A DNA stretch of 64,000 nt from FEN-1250 sp038237245 (lineage in GTDB: Bacteria > Gemmatimonadota > Gemmatimonadetes > Gemmatimonadales > Gemmatimonadaceae): the NCBI GenBank assembly GCA_038237245.1, contig JBBRYY010000004.1, forward strand, positions 1 to 64,000, written 5' to 3'. The notes under the pieces are model-generated. The model ran no database searches, was not told the origin of the DNA, and was given only the letters and a program-made list of their open reading frames with translations. How positions within the stretch are numbered: the first letter of the stretch is position 1; each line of letters begins with the position of its first letter. This document shows positions 1-8,189 of this stretch, one piece after another. The translations under genes were made by a program, and so were the position numbers.

Positions 1-1122
1 CGGGGATGCGTACCTCGGAGACTGGACGCATCGTGCGGACGCGCGTCGTGAGCGAGCGCAGGAGCGGCTCGAGTCCATCTTCCGCGATTGCCGAGACGAA
101 AATCGAATCGGGGTATTTGTCACGCACCCGCTCCTGGAGCGAGAGCAGTGCGTCGTTATCGATGCGGTCGATCTTGTTGAAGACGTGGAGCACGGGCTTG
201 TCGAGCACGCCGAGCTCGTTCAGCACGCCGTCGACGACGTGGACGTGATCCTCCCACGTCGAACGGCTCGCGTCGATGACGTGCAGGAGCAGGTCGGACT
301 CGTTCACTTCCTCGAGCGTCGCGCGGAAAGACGCGACGAGATGGTGCGGCAGCTTGCGGATGAAACCGACCGTGTCCGTCACCAGCGCCTTCTGGTGCTC
401 GCCGAGCTTGACCTCGCGCGTGAGCGGATCGAGGGTCGCGAACAGCCGATCCTCGACGAACACCTGCGAGTCGCCCGCGAGGGCGCGCAGCACCGAGGAC
501 TTTCCGGCATTCGTGTAACCGACGAGTGACACGCGGAACTCACCCCTGCGCGCATGACGCTGCACCACGCGCGCGCGCGTCACGTCGACGAGACGCTCCT
601 TGAGCAGCTTGATACGATTGTTGATGAGCCGCCGATCGGTCTCGAGCTGCGTTTCGCCGGGACCGCGCATGCCGATGCCGCCGCGGAACTTCTCGAGGTG
701 GGTCCACATGCGCGTCAGCCGCGGAAGCGTGTACTCGAGCTGCGCGAGCTCCACCTGCATCTTCGCCTCACTCGTGCGCGCACGCGTCGCGAAGATATCG
801 AGGATGAGCTCTGCACGATCGACGACGCGCGTGTTCAGCGCGGTCTCGACGTTGCGCCCCTGCGCCGGGGACAGCTCGTCATCGAAGATGATGACGGTGG
901 CCTGCTTGTCCTCGATCGCGAGCCGCAGTTCCTCGATCTTTCCCTTGCCGAGGTAGGTTCCCGGGTGCGGGCGGTCGAGCATCTGCGTCACCTCGCCCAC
1001 CACCGTCGCCCCCGCCGTATCCGCGAGCTCGGCCAGCTCCTCGAGATGTTCGTTCAACAAATGGCGCGCGCGTGCCGACTTGATGGGCGCGCCTACGAGG
1101 ATCGCGCGCTCTGCGGGCGCAT
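1..1122 (-). CDS. hflX: GTPase HflX (3' end outside window; start unresolved)
   Basis: Ribosome-associated GTPase of the HflX family, which splits or rescues stalled ribosomes. The frame shows the N-terminal family region (ERAILVGAPIKSARA, then GEVTQ and GTYLGKGK), the glycine-rich GGIGMRGPGETQLE segment, the G1 loop GYTNAGKSS, the G3 motif DTVGFI and the G4 motif NKID. The C-terminus runs off the window. The start is odd: from the in-frame stop at 1172-1174 down to the conserved Glu codon at 1109-1111 there is no ATG, GTG, TTG or CTG. The nearest ATG (1120-1122) is out of frame by one base, and the first in-frame start is TTG at about 1055-1060, which would remove conserved residues. A one-base deletion or a non-canonical start is likely. 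Identity is secure; the 5' end is not. Confidence 0.9.
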
Positions 1123-1171
1123 GGAGATCGATGGAGTTTCGAGAGATGGCGTTACCTGTGTGGATGTGTCG

Positions 1172-1639
1172 TCAGCGATTGCCGCCGAGCGAATTGAAGT
1201 TGCCGGTGCGGTCGTACTGAATCGTGAAATCGCCCACGCCCGAGCCGACGGTGAGATCGCCCAGGACGCGGTACGGGATACTCCCATTCTTCATCAGCTC
1301 CCGCCCCACCGCGTTGACGCCACTCCAGTTGAACTTGAGCGGGAGCACGACGTCCGCCGAATCGTTGCTCGGTACCGAGAAGTGCCTGTCCAGCGCGCCC
1401 GTACCGACATCGAGCGAGTTGACCATTAGCTTGTACGTAACGCGCGAGGCGTCGAGGCGGTAGCCGTTCGGATTATAAACGCTGAGAATGACATCGAGCG
1501 TTCCACCGGTGAGGCCAACACCGCCGACCTTCACGTTCTTGAAGGTCACGACGGGATCCTTGAAGCCGCCCCTGCCGAGGCCAGCGCACGACGCACTCGC
1601 GAGCGCGACGGCGGATATCAGTGCGATCTTGAGCCGCAT
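1172..1639 (-). CDS. LEA type 2 family (WHy-like) lipoprotein
   Basis: Predicted 155-residue envelope protein. It starts with a basic, hydrophobic signal segment (MRLKIALISAVALASASC) ending in a cysteine, so it is probably lipidated, although the lipobox lacks the usual aliphatic residue at -3. The rest matches the LEA-2/WHy fold pattern: a beta-rich domain with the conserved Asn-Pro-Asn-Gly segment (SVYNPNGYRL), then VPSNDSADVVLPLKF. In bacteria such proteins are usually exported and linked to stress or desiccation tolerance, but the exact role is unknown. It lies upstream of hflX and downstream of rarA on the same strand, with 24 bases between it and rarA. Confidence 0.75.
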   Translation of the reverse strand: MRLKIALISAVALASASCAGLGRGGFKDPVVTFKNVKVGGVGLTGGTLDVILSVYNPNGYRLDASRVTYKLMVNSLDVGTGALDRHFSVPSNDSADVVLPLKFNWSGVNAVGRELMKNGSIPYRVLGDLTVGSGVGDFTIQYDRTGNFNSLGGNR

Positions 1640-1663
1640 GCTATCTCCAATCCGAATGTGTGA

Positions 1664-3049
1664 TCAGGACGCGTCGGACGAAGGATCGTCGCTCGCGGCC
1701 TTGTTCCTGATCTCGGCCCACCACGCGAGCCGCTTGCTGATCTCCTTCTCGAAGCCGAAGCGCCCCGGCTCGTAGAGCACCGTGCCGCGCAACTTGTCGG
1801 GAAGATACTCCTGCGGAATGTAGGCGTCCTCCGCGTCGTGCGCGTATTGATACCCTTTATGGTACCCCAGTTCCTTCATCAGCGCGGTGGGCGCGTTGCG
1901 AATGTGCATGGGTACCTCCTCCGCCGGCGACTCGCGCGCCGCCGCGAGCGCGGCGGACAGCGCCGTCTTCGCACTGTTCGACTTCGGCGCCGTCGCCAGA
2001 TAGATCGTCATCTCGGCGAGCGGCAGATAGCCCTCCGGCGCCCCGAGCATGTGCCACGCATCGCGCGCGGCAACGGCGAGCTGCAGCGCGTTCGGATCCG
2101 CGAGCCCGACATCCTCTGCTGCCATCGCGATCGCGCGACGAAAGATCGTCATGGGATCCTCGCCGCCCTCGATCATGCGCGCCATCCAGTAGAGCGCACC
2201 CTGGGGATCCGAGCCGCGCAGCGACTTGTGATATGCGGAGAGGAGGTTGAAGTGCCCCTCGCCCGACTTGTCGTGGTGCGCGAAGCGGAGCTGCAGCGCC
2301 TCGCGCGCGACGGCTACCGTGACGTGCCCCTTCGCCCCGACGTGCGATGCCGCGGCATCGAGCACCGTGAGCGCGCGACGCGCGTCACCGTCACCCTCCG
2401 TCGCGATGACCGCGAGCGCGTCCTCGTCGACGATGAGCTCCAGATCGCCGAGCCCGCGCTCCCGGTCGTCGAGCGCCGAGCGCAGCACCGTGGTGACGGC
2501 GTCCGGTGTGAGCGCCTTGAGCACGAAGACGCGTGTGCGCGAGAGCAGCGCGCCATTGATCTCGAACGACGGGTTCTCCGTCGTTGCTCCGATCAGTGTG
2601 ACGGTGCCGCGCTCGACGTGCGGAAGAAAGGCATCCTGCTGCGCGCGATTGAGGCGGTGGATCTCATCGACGAAAAGCACGGTGCCGCGCCCGCTCATTG
2701 CGAGCCGCTCCTCGGCCGCGGCGATGATTTCGCGCACGCGTGGTACACCCTCCGTGACGGCGGAGAATGGGACGAACTCGCGCTCCGTGTAGTGCGCGAT
2801 CAACAGCGCGAGCGTGGTCTTGCCGCTGCCGGGCGGTCCCCAGAAGAGCATCGACGTCACCTTCCCGCGCTCGATCGATTCGCGCAGCGCCATCCCCGGC
2901 GCGAGCAGATGCTCCTGCCCGACGAATTCGTCGAGCGATGCGGGACGCATGCGCGCCGCGAGTGGCTGGGAGCCAGCGGGCGGCGTAAACAGCGATGGTG
3001 CGGGAGTGCCTCCCGGCAATCGGCCGCGCACGCTCCTCGATTGTGCCAT
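1664..3049 (-). CDS. rarA: Replication-associated recombination protein RarA (MgsA family AAA+ ATPase)
   Basis: AAA+ ATPase related to clamp loaders and RuvB, acting at stalled replication forks. Visible features of the 461-residue product are the N-terminal RMRPASLDEFVGQEHLL segment (about residues 33-49), Walker A GPPGSGKT (71-78), Walker B VLFVDEIHRLN, the sensor-1 motif GATTENPSFE and a C-terminal MgsA tetramerisation domain (HNLLSAYHKSLRGSDPQGALYW-type region, written here from its key residues). The ATG at 3047-3049 was chosen because the conserved protein begins there; the open frame extends about 210 codons further upstream without family similarity, as antisense-overlapping noise in GC-rich DNA. 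The ZIP transporter gene ends 2 bases upstream, so the two are probably co-transcribed. Confidence 0.95.
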   Translation of the reverse strand: MAQSRSVRGRLPGGTPAPSLFTPPAGSQPLAARMRPASLDEFVGQEHLLAPGMALRESIERGKVTSMLFWGPPGSGKTTLALLIAHYTEREFVPFSAVTEGVPRVREIIAAAEERLAMSGRGTVLFVDEIHRLNRAQQDAFLPHVERGTVTLIGATTENPSFEINGALLSRTRVFVLKALTPDAVTTVLRSALDDRERGLGDLELIVDEDALAVIATEGDGDARRALTVLDAAASHVGAKGHVTVAVAREALQLRFAHHDKSGEGHFNLLSAYHKSLRGSDPQGALYWMARMIEGGEDPMTIFRRAIAMAAEDVGLADPNALQLAVAARDAWHMLGAPEGYLPLAEMTIYLATAPKSNSAKTALSAALAAARESPAEEVPMHIRNAPTALMKELGYHKGYQYAHDAEDAYIPQEYLPDKLRGTVLYEPGRFGFEKEISKRLAWWAEIRNKAASDDPSSDAS

Positions 3050-3051
3050 GC

Positions 3052-3768
3052 TCAGATCCCCGCTACGGCGCGCGTCGCGAAGTACAGGGCGCACCCCGCA
3101 ACGAAGGCGAGCTGCGGCCGCCAGTCCGTCTTCCCCTGAAATTCCGGAACGAGATTCGAGGCAGCCACGTACAGCGTTACTCCAGCAGAGAGTCCGAGTC
3201 CGATCGCGTCGAGCGCCGGTGCGGCGTCCGTCACGAGCACACCGGCTATCGTCGAAAGGCCGAGCGCGAGCCCCGCCTGCACCGCTCTTGCACGCCCCGC
3301 GCCAGCCGCCAGGAAGAGACTCGCAATCGCGAAGCCCTCGGGCAGCTTGTGCAGCACGATGGCGATGAACACGAGCGAGCCGAGCGCGGAGCTGACGCGG
3401 AAGGCGCTCGCGATCGCGACGCCGTCGACGAAGGTGTGCAGCAGCAGGCCGGCGAGCGCCGAGACGCTGACGAGCTCCGTGACCTCGTGCGTCTCCTCGC
3501 CGAAGTGGAAGTGCGGCGCGAGCATGTGCTGGGTCAGATGCACGAGGAGATAGCCGGCGAGCGCGGCCATCGCCCCGCGCGCGCCGGAGCGCTCGATCGC
3601 CTCGGGAAAGATATCGGTGAGACTCACGCAGATCATGAAGCCCGCGGCGAGCGCGATCATCGCATCGAGCGCGCGCGTGCTCCACTTCGCGCGCGTCGCG
3701 ACCACGAGCGCGCCGACGACGTTCGCCGCCGCGGCGACGAGTGCGTAGACGATCGGCGTGTGCGTCAC
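3052..3768 (-). CDS. ZIP family divalent metal transporter
   Basis: Inner-membrane transporter of 238 residues, made mostly of hydrophobic segments consistent with eight helices. Diagnostic ZIP residues are HTFVDGVAIASAF in helix IV and LHKLPEGFAIASLF in helix V; the H-x-x-x-D and H-K-x-P-E-G patterns form the metal path. A histidine-containing loop (HMLAPHFHFGEETHE) sits between helices III and IV. Substrate is probably zinc or a related divalent cation. The GTG at 3766-3768 is chosen because it overlaps the stop of the upstream gene in a GTGA and immediately precedes the first hydrophobic segment. The longer open frame upstream is not similar to ZIP proteins. Confidence 0.85.
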   Translation of the reverse strand: MTHTPIVYALVAAAANVVGALVVATRAKWSTRALDAMIALAAGFMICVSLTDIFPEAIERSGARGAMAALAGYLLVHLTQHMLAPHFHFGEETHEVTELVSVSALAGLLLHTFVDGVAIASAFRVSSALGSLVFIAIVLHKLPEGFAIASLFLAAGAGRARAVQAGLALGLSTIAGVLVTDAAPALDAIGLGLSAGVTLYVAASNLVPEFQGKTDWRPQLAFVAGCALYFATRAVAGI

Positions 3769-4292
3769 TCCGCTTTCATCCCGAGCGAATCGACGAACGT
3801 GTCGAGCGCGAACTCGAGCTCGGGAGCGGGTGGAAACTCGTGCCGGGAGAGCTTCCAGCTGTTCGTGCGTACGAGTCTCCGCTCCTCGAGCCCCTTCCCC
3901 TGCAACAGATAGAGCCAGCGATCGGTGCGCGCGTAGATGAAGAGCTCGAGCATCGGATTGAGCGTCAGCTGGTCCTCGCCGGAGTAGACGGCGATCTCGA
4001 CACCGCCCGCCGCAGCGACCAGCGTCTTGATGCGGGTGAGCGCCTCTCGGACATCGGGAAGTGGGAGTCGGTCGCCGCGCCACTTTCGCTTGCCGCGTGC
4101 ATCGACGACGACGAGATCGATGGCTGGCGGCAGCTGGTCCATGAGCGCCAGGAAGAGATCGACGATGCGCTCCGCGTGCGCGACCACGTGCGCACTGTAG
4201 TAGTCCTCTTCCTTCGTGAAGACGAAGCCATCGGCGGCAGTGCGAAAGCGCTTCCATACCGACGTCTCCGGCTGGCGGCCACGAAACCACAT
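3765..4292 (-). CDS. Protein of unknown function (175 aa)
   Basis: Not recognised as a known family. The predicted protein is soluble with no signal peptide or membrane segment. It begins MWFRGRQPETSVWKRF and carries acidic and aromatic patches such as FTKEEDYYSAHVVAHAERI. A central stretch resembles an alpha/beta core (AIDLVVVDARGKRKWRGD, then VEIAVYSGEDQLTL), and the tail is rich in Glu and Pro. It is coupled to the ZIP transporter by a GTGA overlap and lies 3 bases downstream of the CCA-adding enzyme gene, so it is probably expressed with both. Codon use looks like its neighbours, and the coupling supports it as a real gene. Confidence 0.7.
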   Translation of the reverse strand: MWFRGRQPETSVWKRFRTAADGFVFTKEEDYYSAHVVAHAERIVDLFLALMDQLPPAIDLVVVDARGKRKWRGDRLPLPDVREALTRIKTLVAAAGGVEIAVYSGEDQLTLNPMLELFIYARTDRWLYLLQGKGLEERRLVRTNSWKLSRHEFPPAPELEFALDTFVDSLGMKAE

Positions 4293-4295
4293 GCG

Positions 4296-5648
4296 CTAGC
4301 TCTCCGGGGACGGTGACTGTGGTCCAGCGAGCGCGCGCGCACGAGCGAGCAGCTGCTCTTCCGTGTTGCGCGCCGGATCGTCGAGCACCCAGTCGAGCAA
4401 CGCGCGAAGCGCGGCGCCGAGCTGCGGGCCGGCCTTGATTCCCACCCTCATGAGGTCGGCGCCATCGATGGAAAGATCGCCGGTCTCGACCGGATCGCGA
4501 AGTGCGACCGACTCGGCCCTCCCGCGCAAAGCCGCGAACGCCTCGCGGCTGCGCTCGTCCCAACCCTCCCCCACTTCCGCCTCGAAGCGCGCACCGGCCA
4601 CCGAGAAGAACGCATCGACGCGTGTACGGCCGATCACCGCGACCCAGCGGCGCACGGTTGCATCCGTGGGCGGCGCTCCGAGCGCGAGCGCATCGCGAAT
4701 CGGCGTTCCCAACGCGTGCCAGCGCTCGACCAGGTCGCCGATCCAGCGCACGCGATCATTCGAGAATCGCAGCTCGCGCAATGCCGCGCGCGCGGGCGCA
4801 GGAGGCACGTCGAGCATGAGCGCGGTGAGTCGGTTGACGGTCCGATGCTCTTCGGCCGCGCTCGATGCGCGCGGGAGCAGGTTGAGCGTGCGGAGCGCCA
4901 CATCACGCATCGATGCAAGCGACGGAATGAGCGCCGCGAGCGCGCCGCCGTCCCGCCACAGTTCCAGCGCGTCGCCGGGCCGCTCCACCTGCGCCATCGT
5001 CTTCTCAATCTCCTGCTGCACGCGCTCCATCGAGAGCCGCCCAAGATGAGATGCGGACGCGACGATCGCTGCCCACGTCTCCGCCTCGATAGTGAAGCCG
5101 AAGCGCGCGGCAAAGCGCATCGCCCGCAGCGCGCGGAGTCGATCCTCGCGCATCCGATCCGCCGCGACGCCAACCGCGCGCACCAGCTTGCGCTCCAGAT
5201 CCTCCTGTCCGCGAAACGGGTCGTGCAGCTCGCGACTCTCGGGGCCGTATGCGATCGCGTTGATCGTGAAGTCGCGCCGCGCGAGATCCTCGTCGAGGCT
5301 CGCGCCGAACTCCACCACCGCGTGCCGCCCATCGGTGTGCACATCGCGCCGGAAGGTCGTGACCTCGTGCATCGCACCCGCGGCGTCCAGTACACCAACG
5401 GTCCCGAAGTCGACCCCGACGGGAACTGTGCGCCGGAAGAGTCGCTGCACCTGCTGTGGCGTGGCGGCCGTCGCGATGTCCCAGTCGAGGTTTCGGTGCC
5501 CCAGGAGGGCATCGCGCACCGCGCCGCCGACGAACCAGCTCTCGTGCCCCGCACGCATCAGCGTCTGTGCAATGGCAAGCACAGATGCGGAGGGCAGAAG
5601 TAGCGCTCCACGCCCCTCGGAGGGATTCAAACCGCTACCTTTACTCAC
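4296..5648 (-). CDS. cca: CCA tRNA nucleotidyltransferase / poly(A) polymerase family
   Basis: Class II nucleotidyltransferase that adds or repairs the 3' CCA of tRNA. Signature motifs are GGAVRDALLG (nucleotide-binding loop), the metal-binding Asp pair in LDWDIAT, RRDFTINAIAYGP, the R-x-x-E-D-R-x-R-A-L-R-A-M-R-F-A-A-R-F-G-F helix and a C-terminal all-alpha domain. A CCA-adding role rather than poly(A) synthesis is the default inference. The longest frame uses GTG at 5646-5648, only 2 bases from the ATG of the divergent gene at 5651. That leaves no leader, so the real start may lie further in; homology begins at about residue 20 (SASVLAIAQTLMRAG). Length is about 430-450 residues. Confidence 0.92.
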   Translation of the reverse strand: MSKGSGLNPSEGRGALLLPSASVLAIAQTLMRAGHESWFVGGAVRDALLGHRNLDWDIATAATPQQVQRLFRRTVPVGVDFGTVGVLDAAGAMHEVTTFRRDVHTDGRHAVVEFGASLDEDLARRDFTINAIAYGPESRELHDPFRGQEDLERKLVRAVGVAADRMREDRLRALRAMRFAARFGFTIEAETWAAIVASASHLGRLSMERVQQEIEKTMAQVERPGDALELWRDGGALAALIPSLASMRDVALRTLNLLPRASSAAEEHRTVNRLTALMLDVPPAPARAALRELRFSNDRVRWIGDLVERWHALGTPIRDALALGAPPTDATVRRWVAVIGRTRVDAFFSVAGARFEAEVGEGWDERSREAFAALRGRAESVALRDPVETGDLSIDGADLMRVGIKAGPQLGAALRALLDWVLDDPARNTEEQLLARARALAGPQSPSPES

Positions 5649-5650
5649 CT

Positions 5651-6076
5651 ATGCATCTCACCGACATACTCGACGGAAGCGCCGCCTGTCCCGACTTCAA
5701 GATGGCCGTCCTTTCGGTGAGCAAGCGGGTCCGCACGCCACTCGTCGCCGCCGCGCGACCCGTGCCCCACGTGAAGATCGTGCGGCTTCTCACGCACCTC
5801 CTCGAGGTCGAGCCCGCGCTCGAAATCGTCTCGGTGCGAATCAGCGCGGACTCCGGCTGCTCAGATCTCACGGGTGTGATCGACGTGATGTGCGCCGATG
5901 GTGCGCGATGCTTCGCATTCTCGTGGGACTGCGCCTGGCGCGCCGCGGAAATGGGATGGACGGACTGCTTCGGATTCCCCGACCAGATGCGTGCGGCGCG
6001 CGAGTACGACTGGCGCTGCTTCAAGAGCTGGCAGGCGGTGGGCGAACACCACAGCGAGCGCTTCGCGACGGCGTGA
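5651..6076 (+). CDS. Protein of unknown function, Cys/Trp-rich (141 aa)
   Basis: One of only two plus-strand genes in the window, and not recognised. The ATG at 5651 gives 141 residues beginning MHLTDILDGSAACPDF. There is no signal peptide. The C-terminal half is rich in Cys, Trp and Phe (for example RCFAFSWDCAWRAAEMGW and YDWRCFKSW), which could reflect metal binding or a compact aromatic core. It is divergent from cca, whose longest frame starts 2 bases away, and convergent with the SDR gene ending at 6098. No clear Shine-Dalgarno is visible. The composition does not look like the arginine-rich antisense shadow frames common here, which supports it as real. Confidence 0.65.
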   Translation: MHLTDILDGSAACPDFKMAVLSVSKRVRTPLVAAARPVPHVKIVRLLTHLLEVEPALEIVSVRISADSGCSDLTGVIDVMCADGARCFAFSWDCAWRAAEMGWTDCFGFPDQMRAAREYDWRCFKSWQAVGEHHSERFATA

Positions 6077-6097
6077 ACGCTCGCGCCGTGCGACATG

Positions 6098-6853
6098 CTA
6101 TCCGCACAGCACCGCTCCGCCGTTGACGTTCAGAACCTCGCCCGTGATGTGCCGCGCGTAGTCCGAACAGAGAAACACGATCGGTCCGGCGATGTCTCGC
6201 GCGGTCGCGACGCGCCCCAACGGAATCGTCTTCTCCACCTGTATCCGCCCATCGCCCACGAGCGACGCCGCGGCCATCTCCGTATCGACCCACCCCGGCG
6301 CCACACTGTTGAAGGTGATGTCGCGCGGCGCGAGCTCGACCGCCACCGATTTCACGAACGAGATCATCGCGCCTCGCGACGCTGCGTAGTCCGAGTGCCC
6401 GGCCTCGCCGCGCTGCCCCGCGGTGCTCGACACGAGCACGATACGCCCATGATCCGAAATTGCGCGGATCGCCGCCCGTGACGTCGTGAACATCGAGTCG
6501 AGATTCGCACGCATGGTAGTGTGCCAGCGATCGTCGTCCATCTCGCCGAGCGGGACGTAGTCGAAGGGCCAGATCCCGGCGTTGCCGACGAAGAGATCGA
6601 GCCCGCCGAACTCGCGCTTTGCGCGCGCGAACAGCGAGTCCGTCCCTCCGGGAGCGCTCAGATCCGACGCGTGCGCGAAGGCCCGTACGCCAAGCGCCGC
6701 CATCCGGCGGGCGACGTCCTCAGCATCCTTCTCGCGAGTACGATAGCCAATCCCGACATCCGCCCCACACTCCGCGAGGAGAATCGCCGTGGCCGCGCCG
6801 ATGCCGCGCGAGCCGCCGGTGACCAGTGCACGCTTTCCCTTGAGATCGATCAT
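6098..6853 (-). CDS. SDR family NAD(P)-dependent oxidoreductase (FabG-like)
   Basis: Classical short-chain dehydrogenase of 251 residues. The cofactor motif TGGSRGIG spans 12-19 and GNAG 90-93; the catalytic Ser is in VLVSSTAG (142/143). The Tyr is at 156, but the motif reads Y-A-A-S-R, so the catalytic Lys is replaced by Arg160. C-terminal features (APGWVDTEM, ITGEVLNVNGGA) are typical of FabG-like reductases. It is the last gene of the alaS-gmhA operon and starts in an ATGA overlap with gmhA. The substrate is unknown; the neighbours suggest sugar, lipid or envelope metabolism. A simple FabG assignment should be made with care given the Arg substitution. Confidence 0.85.
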   Translation of the reverse strand: MIDLKGKRALVTGGSRGIGAATAILLAECGADVGIGYRTREKDAEDVARRMAALGVRAFAHASDLSAPGGTDSLFARAKREFGGLDLFVGNAGIWPFDYVPLGEMDDDRWHTTMRANLDSMFTTSRAAIRAISDHGRIVLVSSTAGQRGEAGHSDYAASRGAMISFVKSVAVELAPRDITFNSVAPGWVDTEMAAASLVGDGRIQVEKTIPLGRVATARDIAGPIVFLCSDYARHITGEVLNVNGGAVLCG

Positions 6854-7434
6854 AGCTCCCGCTCGATGAGCTCGCAGATGGCGTGCTCAATGCAAAGGTG
6901 GAGCTCCTGCGCGCGGTCGGTGCGCTGCGTCGGGATCACGACGCTGACATCAGCGAGCGCGCGCAGCGCGCCGCCGTCACGCGCCGAAAACGCCAGCACC
7001 TTCGCGCCGACTCGATGCGCCGCCTCCGCCGCCCGGAGCACGTTGGGCGACTCGCCACTCGTCGAATGAATCACCAGCAGATCCCCCGGTCGCACGAGCG
7101 CCTCGACCTGTCGCGCAAACACGTGCTCGAAGCCCAGATCGTTCGCGGCGGCGGTCAGCAGCGATGTATCGGTCGTGAGCGCGATCGCCGCAACCGCGCG
7201 ACGCGCGCGCATGTAGCGCACCACGTACTCCGTCGCGAGATGCTGGGCGTCGGCCGCGCTCCCGCCGTTCCCGCAAAAGAAGAGCGTCCGCCCGGCCTGC
7301 ACCGTCGAACGGATCAGCGCCGCGGCACGATCGAAGTCCGCCTCGAGCGCCGACGCTGCCGCGAGCGCAGTGTCCGCAAGCTCCCGCAGCGCGGCGATCA
7401 CCCCCGCGCTGTCGCGCTTCCCGTCCGCGCTCAC
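6850..7434 (-). CDS. gmhA: D-sedoheptulose 7-phosphate isomerase (SIS domain, GmhA)
   Basis: SIS-domain isomerase converting sedoheptulose 7-phosphate to D-glycero-manno-heptose 7-phosphate, the first step of ADP-heptose synthesis for LPS inner core. The 194-residue product shows GNGGSAADAQH at 55-65, followed by ATEYVVRY and later HSTSGESPNVLRA, which are the phosphosugar-binding loops of this family. The GTG at 7432-7434 was chosen because it overlaps the upstream stop as GTGA and gives the normal family length; the longer open frame lacks similarity. Coupled downstream to the SDR gene through ATGA. No other heptose genes are in the window. A DiaA-like role is the main alternative for a SIS protein of this size. 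Confidence 0.88.
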   Translation of the reverse strand: MSADGKRDSAGVIAALRELADTALAAASALEADFDRAAALIRSTVQAGRTLFFCGNGGSAADAQHLATEYVVRYMRARRAVAAIALTTDTSLLTAAANDLGFEHVFARQVEALVRPGDLLVIHSTSGESPNVLRAAEAAHRVGAKVLAFSARDGGALRALADVSVVIPTQRTDRAQELHLCIEHAICELIEREL

Positions 7435-8189
7435 GACCGCCTCATGAACATTCCCCGCAGCTTCCCGAGCATCCCCTTGTCCGTCTCCGGAATCGGCAGC
7501 ACCGGCAGCACCGCTTCCCTGTTCAGCAGCCGCCGCGCGTTGATCGTGCACAACAGCTCCGCCTGCTCGTGCGCATCGATCGCCTCGAGCCAGTCGCGCG
7601 CCATCGCCAACGAGCGCGTGTCGCCATGCGTGTCGCTCGCGATGCAGTCGATCAGCCCCTCCTCGAGCAGCTTCCGTGCGAGCCGCGACGTCGGCGCGCT
7701 GCCAAACACCATCACCGCATCCATCTGGATCACTGCACCAACGCTTCGCCACTGCTGCACCATCTCCGGCGTGCACTGATGATAGCGCTCGGGATGCGCG
7801 ATCACCGGCGTGACTCCGCTCATGCGGATGCGGAGAATCTCTGCAGTTGCGCCCGGCGGCACATGCATGCGCGGGAATTCCACCAGCGCCGCACTCGAGT
7901 CGCCGAGATGGAGATGCGGCGCACGCAGATCCGCCCCCGGCGCGTCGAGCATGATCTCCCAGCCGAGCACGAGCTCCGGCACCGGCGGCGCATGCTCGAC
8001 GAGATTCGCGAGGATCGCGCGATGCCGCTCGATCGGCGCGCGCTGCGCATCCGTCGCCTTGAGGTGCGGCGTGCACACCAGCACCGTCACGCCATCCTGC
8101 CTGAAACGCTCGAGCACAGGCACGGATACTTCGACGGTTGGCGAACCATCGTCGACGCCCGGCAGCAGATGCGTGTGGATGTCGATCAT
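7431..8189 (-). CDS. PHP-type protein-tyrosine phosphatase, CpsB/YwqE family
   Basis: Metal-dependent phosphoesterase of 252 residues. The opening MIDIHTHLLPGVDDG supplies the first metal-binding H-x-H, followed by CTPHLK, an EIMLDAP segment, HPERY and SDTHGD, in the order found in CpsB/CapC/YwqE phosphatases. Those enzymes dephosphorylate tyrosine kinases that control capsule or exopolysaccharide export. No such kinase is in the window, and a sugar-phosphate or other phosphomonoester substrate is possible given the gmhA neighbour. The ATG at 8187-8189 overlaps the stop of the GGGP-synthase-like gene (ATGA), and the stop overlaps gmhA (GTGA). Confidence 0.85.
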   Translation of the reverse strand: MIDIHTHLLPGVDDGSPTVEVSVPVLERFRQDGVTVLVCTPHLKATDAQRAPIERHRAILANLVEHAPPVPELVLGWEIMLDAPGADLRAPHLHLGDSSAALVEFPRMHVPPGATAEILRIRMSGVTPVIAHPERYHQCTPEMVQQWRSVGAVIQMDAVMVFGSAPTSRLARKLLEEGLIDCIASDTHGDTRSLAMARDWLEAIDAHEQAELLCTINARRLLNREAVLPVLPIPETDKGMLGKLRGMFMRRS

